The notes under the pieces: generated by a model
What the model was told of the DNA's origin: nothing
Database searches by the model: none
Seen by the model: only the letters and a program-made list of their open reading frames with translations
Program-made: the position numbers and the translations under genes
Source: Paenibacillus_AR mesotrionivorans
GTDB lineage: Bacteria; Bacillota; Bacilli; Paenibacillales; NBRC-103111
NCBI RefSeq assembly: GCF_046098205.1
Contig: NZ_JBJURJ010000009.1
Location: 219,893 to 283,892, forward strand
Direction: 5' to 3'
DNA: 64,000 nucleotides
Shown here: positions 40,704-49,986 of the stretch, in pieces
Layout: every line of letters begins with the position of its first letter
Position numbering within the stretch: position 1 is the stretch's first letter

Positions 40704-41693
40704 ATGGCTCAGTCAGACTCTCTGTCCGGTGAACAGGGAAGCCCTTCCCGCCGCCTATCCGGCAAACCCCGTAAAATCGCTTTTGCCTTCATATGGATAG
40801 CTGTATTGGCATTGGTTGGCGTGATCGGGTACGGTGCCTATCTGTATGTGTACAAGCTTACGCCAATGCTGGGCAAAATCGGTACGGAGCAATCCGTTCC
40901 CGCCGGTATGTCGGCCAGCGAAAAACCCTTGGTAATGCTGCTCCTGGGTGTGGATTCCCGCCCCAAAACCGGAAGTCTCAACACCGATGTGATTATGGTG
41001 GCGGCGCTGAATCCGTCCCGGAAAACGGCCACCGTCGTATCCATTCCCCGGGATACCTACCTGAAGGCGTCACAAGGCTTGCGCGCCAATAAAGCCAACG
41101 CCTTTTATGCCAATCTGATGGCGTCCTCCAAAACCACCGCACCGGATAAAATCAAAAAGGTGTTTGCCGGGGCATTGGGTGTGCCTGTAGATTATGTGGC
41201 TACGGTTAATTTCCAGGGTTTCCGGGATATTGTGGACGCAGTAGGCGGGGTTAAGGTAGAGGTAGACATGAATATGCGGTATGTGGATAAGGCGGATGGG
41301 ACGAATATCAGCCTGACGGAGGGGCTTCAGACCTTGGACGGGAAAAATGCCCTGGATTTTGTACGGTACCGCAAATCCAATAACGGCACAGCCGAATCCA
41401 GCGACCAGGAACGGAATGCCCGGCAGCAAATGGTGGTGGCGGAGCTGCTCCATAAACTCAAATCACCGTCCGGTGTGCTTGCGGCGGGTAAGCTGATGGA
41501 GGCTGTCGGGGAACATATCACCACGGATATTCCCGTAGAGCAGCTGAAGTCCATGATCCGGACATATATCGGAATCGATAAGGATAAAATGGAGTATATA
41601 CATCTGGAGGGCGAATGGAAAAGCCCGTATGTATACATATCGGATAAAGAGTGGAAGCTGGCAACCAGTCACCTGAAGCAGCAGCTGGAATGA
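40704..41693 (+). CDS. LytR-CpsA-Psr (LCP) family cell-wall ligase
   Basis: 329 aa. A cytoplasmic basic head of about 25 residues, one membrane helix (about 26-48, FIWIAVLALVGVIGYGAYLY), then the extracellular LCP domain (about 75-325). Family residues are seen in LLLGVDSRPKTGSLNTDVIM (Asp/Arg pair), VSIPRDTYL (Arg) and NALDFVRYRKSNN...SSDQERNARQQ (two Arg). LCP enzymes attach teichoic acids or other glycopolymers to peptidoglycan. It starts 45 bases after the small gene at 40387 and is probably co-transcribed with it. Confidence 0.94.
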   Translation: MAQSDSLSGEQGSPSRRLSGKPRKIAFAFIWIAVLALVGVIGYGAYLYVYKLTPMLGKIGTEQSVPAGMSASEKPLVMLLLGVDSRPKTGSLNTDVIMVAALNPSRKTATVVSIPRDTYLKASQGLRANKANAFYANLMASSKTTAPDKIKKVFAGALGVPVDYVATVNFQGFRDIVDAVGGVKVEVDMNMRYVDKADGTNISLTEGLQTLDGKNALDFVRYRKSNNGTAESSDQERNARQQMVVAELLHKLKSPSGVLAAGKLMEAVGEHITTDIPVEQLKSMIRTYIGIDKDKMEYIHLEGEWKSPYVYISDKEWKLATSHLKQQLE

Positions 41694-41806
41694 AGGATGG
41701 GCGTGGGTTTAGTGGCTGAAATCCCAGGCACTGTGGTATACTGAACCTAGCAGCACCTGTACTACCTTCGCATCTATGGCACAACGTCAAAGGAGGACCT
41801 GATGGT

Positions 41807-42259
41807 ATGGCTGAAGCGGTAACTGCTCTTAATGAAGAGCTCATGACAACTTTGCAGAAGGAAACCTTCGTCATCCTCAATACGGTGGATGCGGATACCG
41901 GCGCTCCTTGCGTCAACGCCATATCCTGGGTTTACGCCAAGGATGAGGGAACCATCCGCTTCGCGGTGGACGGGCGTTCCCGGATCATTGCGAACATCAA
42001 GGCAAAGCCGCAGGCAGCGGTGTCACTTTTTGCCGCGGGTTCCTTCCATGCGGTATACGGAGATGTCCGTGTGGTTACGGAAGAGCTGGCCGGCGTGCCC
42101 TTCAAGCTGGCATGTGTCGACGTGCTGGTACGTGAGGTCAGAGATGCCATGTTCTATGGCTCCCGCGTGTCGATCGTACCCGAATACGAGAAAACCTATG
42201 ACAAACGTGCGGCCGACAAGCTGGACGGACAAGTGTTTGAAGCCATGAAGAAAGCCTAA
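41807..42259 (+). CDS. Pyridoxamine 5'-phosphate oxidase-like split-barrel protein (YlaL-like)
   Basis: 150 aa, split beta-barrel flavin-binding type: ETFVILNTVDADTGAPCVNA (about 22-41), then IRFAVDGRSRIIANIKAKPQ and VSLFAAGSFHAVYGDVRVV. Too short for a true PNPO; such proteins are often flavin or F420-type reductases of unknown substrate. AAGGAGG at 41790-41796 precedes the start. With YlaJ and PhoH2 next door this corresponds to the ylaJKL region of Bacillus, so it may be the YlaL counterpart. Confidence 0.85.
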   Translation: MAEAVTALNEELMTTLQKETFVILNTVDADTGAPCVNAISWVYAKDEGTIRFAVDGRSRIIANIKAKPQAAVSLFAAGSFHAVYGDVRVVTEELAGVPFKLACVDVLVREVRDAMFYGSRVSIVPEYEKTYDKRAADKLDGQVFEAMKKA

Positions 42260-42280
42260 CTGCGCGCGCAGTTAGGCTTT
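42251..42280. terminator. Bidirectional terminator overlapping a stop codon
   Basis: AAAGCCTAACTGCG (42251-42264) pairs perfectly with CGCAGTTAGGCTTT (42267-42280). The oxidase stop TAA is in the left arm. It is shared with the convergent YlaJ gene. Confidence 0.9.
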
Positions 42281-42306
42281 CCTGCATTTTTGCGGCAATG
42301 CCGTGA

Positions 42307-42858
42307 TTACAGATTGTTGTCCTGGAACTGGCTGCCGTCCGGATCGTGGTGCTTGCCGTTGTCCATTGGTGCAATATCCTTGGGGATTTGCGGCGCTACC
42401 CGTCCGATAATGTCGCCCAGCTCCTGGGCGAACCCCGAGAAAGGCCGCCCGTTTCGGATATCGTCCCGCACATGCCGGATCCGTTCGCCCAAGGCCATAT
42501 CGGCAGTGACGAATGCGTTAATACCCTCCGGGTCCTTGCGGAAAGCCTCAGCCACCGAATATTTGATGATATTCACCCGGGACCGGTCCAGGTTGGGCTC
42601 CACGGTAATGCCTACAATTGCCGTTTTCCCCAGGATCACGCATTTGGCATCCTCCACCTGGGCGATGCCTTTGGCCAGATCCTCCAAACGTGTAGCCGTA
42701 TCCGCCGGTAAACCGTCAGATTCCTGGGGATTGGCCGTTTGTGCCTGCTGGGCCCGCAGATTGTTGTTGTCGCCTTCGCCTGCCTGGTGGCCAGCCTTGC
42801 CGCAGCCGGCGGCGGCTGCTGCCAGTGCAATCAAAAGTATCCATAACCGTACACGCAT
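42307..42858 (-). CDS. YhcN/YlaJ family sporulation lipoprotein
   Basis: 183 aa. MRVRLWILLIALAAAAAGC is a lipoprotein signal (lipobox AAGC). The mature part (ATRLEDLAKGIAQVEDAKCV; AIVGITVEPNLDRSRVNIIK) is the YhcN/YlaJ domain of spore-associated lipoproteins. It is divergent from phoH2 and convergent with the oxidase gene, as in the Bacillus yla region. Confidence 0.9.
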   Translation of the reverse strand: MRVRLWILLIALAAAAAGCGKAGHQAGEGDNNNLRAQQAQTANPQESDGLPADTATRLEDLAKGIAQVEDAKCVILGKTAIVGITVEPNLDRSRVNIIKYSVAEAFRKDPEGINAFVTADMALGERIRHVRDDIRNGRPFSGFAQELGDIIGRVAPQIPKDIAPMDNGKHHDPDGSQFQDNNL

Positions 42859-42977
42859 CGGGATGTTCCCACCCTTCTATGTTTTTAAGTTCTGGGGCAT
42901 TGTTACGGATAGTTTGACCACTTCTGCATCAACGTATGTATGCCGGTTGTTCGACTAGACACTTGGAGGCGACCCCT

Positions 42978-44309
42978 ATGAGAAAAATTTATGTTCTGGA
43001 TACCAACGTCCTGCTTCAGGACCCCAACGCCGTTTTCGCCTTCGAGGACAATGATGTGATTATTCCCGCTATCGTGTTGGAGGAATTGGACGCCAAAAAA
43101 CGGCTGGCCGATGAAATTGGACGCAACGCGCGCTTCACCTCACGCCTCTTGGACGGCTTCCGGGCGAAGGGCAAGCTTCAGGACGGGGTCACCCTGGATA
43201 ACGGGGGTTCCATTAAAGTAGAGTTAAATCACCGCAGCTTTGCCAAGATGCAGGATGTATTCGGGGATATGTCCAACGACAACCGGATTCTGGCCGTTGC
43301 GCTGAATTATCATATGGAGGAGCAGGAGAAGGAGGAGCCCCAGCCGGTAATTTTGGTCAGCAAGGACACCCTGGTGCGGATTAAAGCCGATGTGCTGGGC
43401 CTGACCGCACAGGATTACTTGTCAGACCGGGTGGTATCCAATTCGGATATGTACACCGGATGTGTGACGCTGAAGCTGCACCCTTCAGTGATCGACGAGT
43501 TTTACACGTACCGTTTTCTGGAGATTAAGAGCCTGAATCTGGGCTACACCTTATATCCCAATGAATTTGTGATTCTGAAGGATGAGATGGGCACCTCCAA
43601 ATCGGCTTTACTGAAGGTGAATAAAGAAGGCAAACGTCTGGAGCCCCTGTTCTTGAGCAATGATCCTATCTGGGGGATCGCGGCGCGCAATGCCCAGCAG
43701 CGGATGGCCCTGGAGCTTCTGCTGAACGATGATATCCCGCTGGTTACCCTTACGGGCAAAGCAGGCACAGGTAAAACCCTGCTTACGGTTGCCGCAGGGC
43801 TGATGAAGGTGGAGGATGACCACAAGTATAAGAAGCTGCTTATCGCCAGGCCGGTGGTGCCGATGGGCAAGGATATCGGCTATCTGCCGGGGGAAAAGGA
43901 TGAGAAGCTCCGCCCGTGGATGCAGCCGATCTATGATAACCTGGAGTATCTCTTCGATACCAAAAAGCCGGGGGATATCGACAAGGTGCTGGCGGGGCTG
44001 GGCAGTATTCAAGTCGAGGCGTTAACTTATATCCGCGGCCGTTCTATCCCGGGCCAGTTCATTATCATTGACGAAGCCCAGAATCTCTCCCGCCATGAGG
44101 TGAAAACCATCGTTTCCCGGGTAGGGGAGGGCAGCAAAATTGTGCTGCTGGGCGACCCCCACCAAATCGATCATCCTTATCTGGATGCCACCAGCAATGG
44201 TCTGTCCTATGTGGTGGAGCGCTTCAAGGAGCAGGGCATCGCCGGGCATATTATGCTGGAGCGGGGAGAACGCTCCAACCTGGCCCAATTGGCCGCAGAT
44301 TTGCTTTAG
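42978..44309 (+). CDS. PhoH2-type protein: PIN ribonuclease plus PhoH ATPase (YlaK)
   Basis: 443 aa. The N-terminal PIN domain (about 1-135) has Asp residues in VLDTNVLLQDP, LEELD and ILAVALNY. The C-terminal PhoH domain (about 230-440) has Walker A GKAGTGKTLL and Walker B FIIIDEAQNLSRHEV. PhoH2 proteins act as ATP-dependent RNA helicase/RNases. TTGGAGG lies before ATG 42978; an in-frame ATG at 42936 lacks a site. It is followed by a strong terminator and array F. Confidence 0.93.
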   Translation: MRKIYVLDTNVLLQDPNAVFAFEDNDVIIPAIVLEELDAKKRLADEIGRNARFTSRLLDGFRAKGKLQDGVTLDNGGSIKVELNHRSFAKMQDVFGDMSNDNRILAVALNYHMEEQEKEEPQPVILVSKDTLVRIKADVLGLTAQDYLSDRVVSNSDMYTGCVTLKLHPSVIDEFYTYRFLEIKSLNLGYTLYPNEFVILKDEMGTSKSALLKVNKEGKRLEPLFLSNDPIWGIAARNAQQRMALELLLNDDIPLVTLTGKAGTGKTLLTVAAGLMKVEDDHKYKKLLIARPVVPMGKDIGYLPGEKDEKLRPWMQPIYDNLEYLFDTKKPGDIDKVLAGLGSIQVEALTYIRGRSIPGQFIIIDEAQNLSRHEVKTIVSRVGEGSKIVLLGDPHQIDHPYLDATSNGLSYVVERFKEQGIAGHIMLERGERSNLAQLAADLL

Positions 44310-44334
44310 TCGGAGCAATATTAACAGAACAGGG

Positions 44335-44383
44335 AAAAAGCCCTTGGTTTACCGCGGTTTACGCGGTGACCAAGGGCTTTTTT
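44335..44383 (+). terminator. Strong terminator after phoH2
   Basis: AAAAAGCCCTTGGT (44335-44348) pairs with ACCAAGGGCTTTTTT (44369-44383); CCGCG and CGCGG inside extend the stem. Confidence 0.92.
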
Positions 44384-44492
44384 GCGGGGTTGTCTTTCGC
44401 TAACTAGCGACCGCAAGCGGTTTGATCCGTTTGAGACTATCCAACACCCCGGTGGTTCAGGGAGTAGCGGGTAAGGAAAAGAAGCGGATTTC

Positions 44493-44680
44493 TCTAACGG
44501 CGGTGAGAGCCGCTATTTGCCCTAAAATGGGCCCTCAGGAATCCTAACGGCGGCCAGAGCCGCTATTGGTTGTAATGGAGCCTGCTTTTGCCCCGAAGAG
44601 GTCAAATAACGGCCTGTACTTCCGTTAGAAATCGCAGAGGGCGGTTTTAGCGTAAATAGCGGCGCTCACTTCCGTTAGAA
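44493..44680. repeat. Four-unit inverted intergenic array, locus F
   Basis: Direct units 44493-44518 and 44543-44567 (50 bp apart), inverted units 44604-44630 and 44654-44680 (50 bp apart). Unit 4 is identical over 26 bases to unit 3 of locus A, 40 kb away. Spacers are also conserved (CTAAAA, CCCTC and GATTC blocks recur). It lies between the phoH2 terminator and the convergent pentapeptide gene in a 484-bp gap; the bases 44384-44490 and 44681-44793 show nothing else recognisable. Confidence 0.87.
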
Positions 44681-44793
44681 CTGGAGTGCAGCAAAAATCA
44701 GGATGCAGCGAAAACAGGGTTCAGCTAGAGTCCGGGCTTTGCTAAGCAACAGCTCCGCTGCTCGCATAGCCGCTGGCGATGCGGCCGTTATCC

Positions 44794-45636
44794 TTACGCC
44801 CAATGCCCGGGAGCCCGCAAACCCGGCGGCAGCCTGGTGCCGGCATCGCCTTTGGCGGAGTTGACCTGCATCTGCGACAGGAACAGAGCGCCGCGCAGAT
44901 CGGCGCCGCGCAAGTCGGCATCCCGCAGGTCCGCGCCGATGAAGTCGCAGTCCCGCAGGTCGGCCTTCTGCAGGTTGGCGGCAATCAGCATGGCGCCTCT
45001 CAGGTTGGCCCCCCGCCATAGCTTGCCCTTCAGATTGGCGCCGAAAAAATCCTTCCGGGTGGGAAGCGCTGAGGCGCTTCGCCCGGAGGCTGCAACCCCC
45101 TGCTGCCGCACCAGCCGGCTCGCTTCCTGCAGCGTGCCGTTCACCCCGGCACGCACTGCCGGCAAGTCCAGCTCCAGCAGCGCCTCCGGCGGCTGGGCCG
45201 CCAGCTCCTCCAGTCGGGCGATAGCCTGCCCGGCTTCCGCATGCAGGGCTGCCGTCCGTCCGGCAGCCGCAATCTCGCGCAGATAGCTGATGATTTCGTG
45301 CAGCTGCTGCATAACCGGGAAAACCGCCAGCATCCGGTCAGCCGTGCCGCTGTCCTCCCGCCAGCTGTGCCCGCCGAAGGTCTGCTTGGACACCCGCTCT
45401 CCTGCGCCGAAGCAGTCATACACCGTGCAGCCCTTATACCCCTGCCCGCGCAGGGAATCATGGATGCCACAGCGGTAATCCTTCTGCAGATGGCGGCAGG
45501 GGCTTCCTCCCGGCTTATCGCAGGGAAAGTCTGCCGACTTGGCATACGGTAAGGCAACGCAGCACAGGCCGAAGCATTGGCTGCAATCGGTCTGCAGATG
45601 AGGCTGTAAAGGATCGATAACAGAATGATTCATCAT
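44794..45636 (-). CDS. Pentapeptide-repeat protein with N-terminal Cys-rich domain
   Basis: About 280 aa starting at the double ATG near 45636. Residues about 10-85 contain eleven Cys, beginning DCSQCFGLCC and ending GCTVYDCFGAG, a likely zinc- or Fe-S-binding module. A helical middle (about 100-190) follows. About 205-255 is a pentapeptide-repeat stretch (GANLKGKLWRGANLRGAML; ADLRDADLRGADLRGALF), forming a right-handed quadrilateral helix. The function is unknown; DNA-mimic pentapeptide proteins exist but are longer. The frame is open upstream into the GH42 gene end, but no start signal is seen there. Confidence 0.82.
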   Translation of the reverse strand: MMNHSVIDPLQPHLQTDCSQCFGLCCVALPYAKSADFPCDKPGGSPCRHLQKDYRCGIHDSLRGQGYKGCTVYDCFGAGERVSKQTFGGHSWREDSGTADRMLAVFPVMQQLHEIISYLREIAAAGRTAALHAEAGQAIARLEELAAQPPEALLELDLPAVRAGVNGTLQEASRLVRQQGVAASGRSASALPTRKDFFGANLKGKLWRGANLRGAMLIAANLQKADLRDCDFIGADLRDADLRGADLRGALFLSQMQVNSAKGDAGTRLPPGLRAPGHWA

Positions 45637-45691
45637 TGGAACACTTCTTTTCGCAATAAAATAAGTAAACTTCAGCTTTTCCAGTAGTGTA

Positions 45692-47698
45692 TCATGATTC
45701 GGCGGCAAGCTCCATGCGGATCACGCGGTAGCCAAAAGGAGGAAGAAAGAGGCGTCCTGCTGCAATCGCTTCTCCAGTCAGCGCATCTCGGCAGTCCTGG
45801 GGCACAGTGACACTACCGCCTTGGCCGTCCATGTTAACCGCAACCCACAACCGGTAACCGACTCCTTCCCGGGGAGCCACGATGGTGCCCGGGCTCACGT
45901 CCGTCCGGAGAGTGACGCCGGCCTGCCCGGCATAATGCAGGAGGATCCGCCGGAGCATGGATTCACCTTCTTCACCGGCGGGCAAAGAGCCCAGCATCAC
46001 GATTTTGCCGCGGCCGACTGGCCGCTCCGTCAGAAATGCTTCGCCTTGTGACGGTCCTTGATCGATCAAGCCAATGGCCTTGGCGCTCACAGGCCGGAAC
46101 ACGGCGCTCCATAAGGACAACGGGGCCGTAATTCCGAGGGCCGTACCGGTGGTTCCGCTGCCGTCCATGGGATAGGTGTAGAGTGTTTCCACACCGGCAA
46201 GCTCCTCCAGGTACCGGCCAAGCGCAGCGTCTGTGGGAATGGTATGCTCTTGCGTTCTGCCTCCGGTAAGGGGGCCAACAATCCAGACAGCGCCTTTTTC
46301 CACCGCAGCAACAGCCTTGTCCGTCAGTTCTCTGGATAAATAGGGAAGAAACGGAGTAGCATACAGCCGGTATCCGTCAAGATCAGCTCCTTCCGGCACC
46401 AAATCCCGGTGGAGCCCCAGATCAAGCAGTTGTTCATAATAATGGGTAATCAAGGAGCGGTGCTGCAGGTTCCGGTGGGGCTCCGTCCTTAAAAATACTT
46501 TAGCCCGGTCCGAATAGGTCACCCCAACCTCCGCCTGAAGCGGGCGGGTGTCCAGCAGGACAGGCTCCAGAATTCTTCGTGCATCCTCCACTTCCAGCAC
46601 ATTCCGGTAGCCGATGGAGGGTTTGCCCCAGGCGCTGAGGATTGCCCCGTGGGGCTGCTCGCAGCCTGAACGCTGCTGTCGCCACAGCCAATAGCAGAAT
46701 GCCTCCGCTCCAAGAGCATATGCGGCTACCGCCTCAGCCTTCAGATAACCATCCGGATGAAGCTGGGGCTGACCGCGGAGGGAGCCGCCATGGCCGGGAC
46801 TGGTTTCCATCACCCAGAAGCCCCGGTCTTTTTTGACATTCCGCCATAAATCGCAGTTGATCAGATAAGCATTCCGGTTGGGGAAGCTGGCATACGTATC
46901 ATACGCGGCAAAATCCAGCTTGCCAAACAGCCGCTCATTATCCAGATGAAACGCCACACTGCTGTTATGGGTAATTGGCTGAGGGGAGTGCTTACGGATC
47001 AGATCCGCCTGCATTTCCGAAAACTCAGCAATAAGCTCCATCGAAAAAAGCTGGTGCATCGTAGTAAGAGACGAGCTGTGAAAGAAGGGGACTGCCGTCG
47101 AAGGTTGTGGAATTTGCTCAAAAGTCTGGTAGGTCTGGCTCCATACCGCTGTTCCCCACGCTACATTTAAGCGGCCAATGGTTCCGTAGCGTTGCTCCAG
47201 CCATGTATGCCAAAGCCCGCGGCAGGTTCCGCAGAAGCATTCGGCTACATGGGATTTGAATTCGTTGTCGATTTGCCAGGCGATTACACCGGGAAGACGG
47301 CCCAAGGCTTGCGCTTGGGCTTCCACAATCTTGGCGGAGCGCTCCCGGAAGTAAGGATGATTGGTGCAGGCATGCTGTCTGGAGCCATGACCCATAACCC
47401 GGCCGTCCGGTTCCTGATGCATCCGCTCCGGGTGTCCGTGGGAAATCCAGACAGGCGGGGTGGCCGTGGGAGTGCACATGACGGTGTCGATATCATGGGC
47501 ATGGAGCAGATTTACTGCTTCTATATATAATGAGAAATCGATCTTATCCTCCTCCGGTTCAAAAACGGACCAAGCAAATTCCCCCATCCTCACTACATTG
47601 ATTCCGGTCTTTTTCATCATGGCAATATCCTGTTCCCAGATCTCGCGGCCCCAAAGTTCGGGGTACCAGGAGACGCCGTGATAGAGCTTACGGCCCAT
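45692..47698 (-). CDS. Beta-galactosidase, glycoside hydrolase family 42
   Basis: About 668 aa. KLYHGVSWYPELWGREIWEQ is the GH42 N-terminus, the acid/base Glu is in AWQIDNEFKSH and the nucleophile in WVMETSPGHG. A zinc site of GH42 is suggested by CFCGTCRGLW. The trimerisation/A5-like middle domain and a C-terminal beta domain follow. There is no signal peptide: a cytoplasmic enzyme acting on imported galacto-oligosaccharides, in line with galactan side chains of rhamnogalacturonan-I. GGAAGGAG supports a start at 47698 or 47707. It is divergent from the lpl-type transporter operon. Confidence 0.93.
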   Translation of the reverse strand: MGRKLYHGVSWYPELWGREIWEQDIAMMKKTGINVVRMGEFAWSVFEPEEDKIDFSLYIEAVNLLHAHDIDTVMCTPTATPPVWISHGHPERMHQEPDGRVMGHGSRQHACTNHPYFRERSAKIVEAQAQALGRLPGVIAWQIDNEFKSHVAECFCGTCRGLWHTWLEQRYGTIGRLNVAWGTAVWSQTYQTFEQIPQPSTAVPFFHSSSLTTMHQLFSMELIAEFSEMQADLIRKHSPQPITHNSSVAFHLDNERLFGKLDFAAYDTYASFPNRNAYLINCDLWRNVKKDRGFWVMETSPGHGGSLRGQPQLHPDGYLKAEAVAAYALGAEAFCYWLWRQQRSGCEQPHGAILSAWGKPSIGYRNVLEVEDARRILEPVLLDTRPLQAEVGVTYSDRAKVFLRTEPHRNLQHRSLITHYYEQLLDLGLHRDLVPEGADLDGYRLYATPFLPYLSRELTDKAVAAVEKGAVWIVGPLTGGRTQEHTIPTDAALGRYLEELAGVETLYTYPMDGSGTTGTALGITAPLSLWSAVFRPVSAKAIGLIDQGPSQGEAFLTERPVGRGKIVMLGSLPAGEEGESMLRRILLHYAGQAGVTLRTDVSPGTIVAPREGVGYRLWVAVNMDGQGGSVTVPQDCRDALTGEAIAAGRLFLPPFGYRVIRMELAAES

Positions 47699-47889
47699 TG
47701 TCGCCATCACTCCTTCCGATTTTCTGTATGTTGGACATACATCCGCTTCCACTTTACTTCAGGGCCGCCGGGGGTTCAATAGGACGATTTTACCCGCTTA
47801 GGACAAGGGTTTACACAGTTTTGCCGGCTTTGCACTTTCTTGAAGCAAGGCCCAAATGCCCGAATTTTAGGCTGTTCAAGAATCTCCGA

Positions 47890-47918
47890 TTGTCGGAAAA
47901 TTTCCGCCGGGACATAAT
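47890..47918 (+). promoter_or_regulatory. Promoter of the lpl-type transporter operon with 13-bp palindrome
   Basis: TTGTCG (47890-47895), 17 bases, CATAAT (47913-47918). The spacer contains the palindrome CGGAAAATTTCCG (47895-47907), a possible operator. It lies in the divergent region before the first permease. Confidence 0.55.
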
Positions 47919-47969
47919 CAGGTCATAACCGCTCGAGAGAAGCGAAAGACAACCCGGAGGTGATGGGGA

Positions 47970-48932
47970 GTGAAGCAGGCAGCTGCGGAAAAGTTGACTG
48001 TTGTACCGAGTACCCAGAATAGTAAATGGAGCACGATTGGCAAACGATTGAAGAGAGACAAGTGGTTGTATCTATTGATTACACCCGGATTGCTATACTT
48101 CATCATCTTTAAGTACGTCCCCTTGTGGGGCATTCTGCTGGCCTTTAAGAATTACCAGCCGTTCCTCGGATTTTTCAAAAGTGACTGGGTAGGCCTCGAT
48201 CACTTTACGATGTTCTTCCAGAATATCGAGTTCACCATGCTCTTGCGCAATACCCTGGTCTTATCTTTATACAGCCTGGTCTTTTCCTTCCCTGCCCCGA
48301 TCCTGCTGGCGCTTCTGTTAAATGAGGTCAGACTTTCATGGTACAAGCGTTCCATTCAAACCCTGGTGTATGTGCCCCACTTTATCTCCATGGTTATCGT
48401 GGCGAGCTTGACTTACATCCTTCTGACCACAGAGGGCGGCACCATCAACGAATTTATCTTCCAATTAACGGGACAAAAAATATCCTTCCTCACCGATCCC
48501 GAATGGTTCAGACCGCTGATTATTCTCCAGACCATCTGGAAGGAATGCGGCTGGGGTACGGTAATCTTCCTGGCGGCATTGGCTGGCGTGGATGTAGAGC
48601 AGTATGAAGCGGCCATCATGGACGGCGCCAACCGCTGGAAGCAAACCTGGCATATTACGCTGCCCTCCATCCGGAGCACCATCGTCATCCTGTTGATCCT
48701 GCGGATGGGTAACATTCTGGACAACGGCTTTGAACAAATCTACCTGATGATGAACGCGCTGAACCGTGAGGTGGCCGAGGTATTCGATACCTATGTGTAT
48801 ACCGTCGGTATTACCCAAGGCGCATTCAGCTACAGTACGGCAGTCGGCCTCTTCAAGTCTGTCATCGGCGTCACGCTGGTGCTGGGAAGCAACTGGCTGG
48901 CTAAACGATTCGGCGAGTCCGGACTTTACTAA
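47970..48932 (+). CDS. ABC sugar transporter permease, LplB type
   Basis: 320 aa, six membrane helices. The cytoplasmic EAA loop reads EQYEAAIMDGANRWKQTWHI near residue 212. LLYFIIFKYVPLWGILLAFK near 45 is typical of the LplB/YtcP-type permeases for oligosaccharides in Bacillales. The start is GTG 47970 after GGAGGTGATGGGGA. Its partner permease follows 15 bases later. No ATPase gene is in the cluster; such transporters usually share an MsmX-type ATPase. Confidence 0.93.
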   Translation: MKQAAAEKLTVVPSTQNSKWSTIGKRLKRDKWLYLLITPGLLYFIIFKYVPLWGILLAFKNYQPFLGFFKSDWVGLDHFTMFFQNIEFTMLLRNTLVLSLYSLVFSFPAPILLALLLNEVRLSWYKRSIQTLVYVPHFISMVIVASLTYILLTTEGGTINEFIFQLTGQKISFLTDPEWFRPLIILQTIWKECGWGTVIFLAALAGVDVEQYEAAIMDGANRWKQTWHITLPSIRSTIVILLILRMGNILDNGFEQIYLMMNALNREVAEVFDTYVYTVGITQGAFSYSTAVGLFKSVIGVTLVLGSNWLAKRFGESGLY

Positions 48933-48947
48933 GAGGAGGTTTACAAG

Positions 48948-49829
48948 ATGGCCAAGCAATACAAAACAGTCGGCGGAACGGTCTTCGATATATCCAACTA
49001 CCTCTTTTTGGGAGCAGCCGGGATCATTGCCATTCTGCCATTCCTGATTATCATCGCGGGCTCCTTCGCCTCTGATGCGGAAATCACCAAGCGCGCTGTG
49101 TTCCTGATTCCGGAAACCTTCACGCTGAATGCCTACCAGTTCATTTTCTCCACGGATTCCATCATGAGAAGCATCGGGGTTTCCGTGTATATCACCGTAG
49201 TCGGTACTATCGTCAACCTGTTCTTCACGGTGACCATGGCATATCCTCTTGCCCGGCGCACGCTGATGGGACGCAATGTATTCCTGAACATGGTTATCTT
49301 CACCATGCTGTTCGGCGGCGGGATGATTCCCACCTACCTGGTTATTCGTGAGCTGAACATGCTGGATTCCTTCAACGCCCTGATTTTCCCCGGCGCCATC
49401 AGCGCCTTTAACCTGATTATCGTGAAAAACTTCTTCCAGGAGCTGCCCCCTGAAATTGAGGAAGCGGCCCGGATCGACGGCTGTCAGGAGCTGAGTCTTC
49501 TGTGGAAGATCGTATTGCCCCTGTCCATGCCGGTTATTGCCACCTTTACCTTGTTCTACGCCGTTGGCCACTGGAACAACTTCTTCTCGGCTCTCTTGTA
49601 CATCAATGACCCGGCCAAATGGCCTCTGCAGGTTATGCTGCGCCAGATCGTTATGCTGTCTCAGGCAGCCGGCGATATGAACTCCATGGACCCCAACTTC
49701 GTCAAGCCACCGGAGCAGTCCATTAAGATGGCGGTAATCGTAGTGGGTACACTTCCAATCCTGTGTGTATATCCGTTCCTGCAAAAGCACTTTGCTAAGG
49801 GCGTAATGATCGGCTCCGTAAAAGGCTAA
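48948..49829 (+). CDS. ABC sugar transporter permease, LplC type
   Basis: 293 aa, six helices. The EAA loop is EIEEAARIDGCQELSLLWKI near residue 167, and the C-terminus ends LQKHFAKGVMIGSVKG, the standard ending of LplC/YtcP permeases. AAGAGGAGG precedes ATG 48948. It forms a heterodimer with the LplB-type protein. Confidence 0.93.
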   Translation: MAKQYKTVGGTVFDISNYLFLGAAGIIAILPFLIIIAGSFASDAEITKRAVFLIPETFTLNAYQFIFSTDSIMRSIGVSVYITVVGTIVNLFFTVTMAYPLARRTLMGRNVFLNMVIFTMLFGGGMIPTYLVIRELNMLDSFNALIFPGAISAFNLIIVKNFFQELPPEIEEAARIDGCQELSLLWKIVLPLSMPVIATFTLFYAVGHWNNFFSALLYINDPAKWPLQVMLRQIVMLSQAAGDMNSMDPNFVKPPEQSIKMAVIVVGTLPILCVYPFLQKHFAKGVMIGSVKG

Positions 49830-49848
49830 GCCTGAAGCGGAGACAAGC

Positions 49849-49901
49849 GGCGGATGGTTATTCCGGCGACCTCATGAATGGCAGTCTGAGAGCCATCCGC
49901 C
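49849..49901 (+). promoter_or_regulatory. Hairpin between permease and binding-protein genes
   Basis: GGCGGATGG (49849-49857) pairs with CCATCCGCC (49893-49901), followed by TTTA. The long loop and short T run suggest partial termination or an mRNA processing stem, giving separate levels of permease and binding protein. Confidence 0.5.
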
Positions 49902-49986
49902 TTTACATGACGAATTGCTCCATCTGGAGTTATTCCATATATGTTAGACCAAAATATGATTGACCAAATCAAGGAGGGTATAAAAA

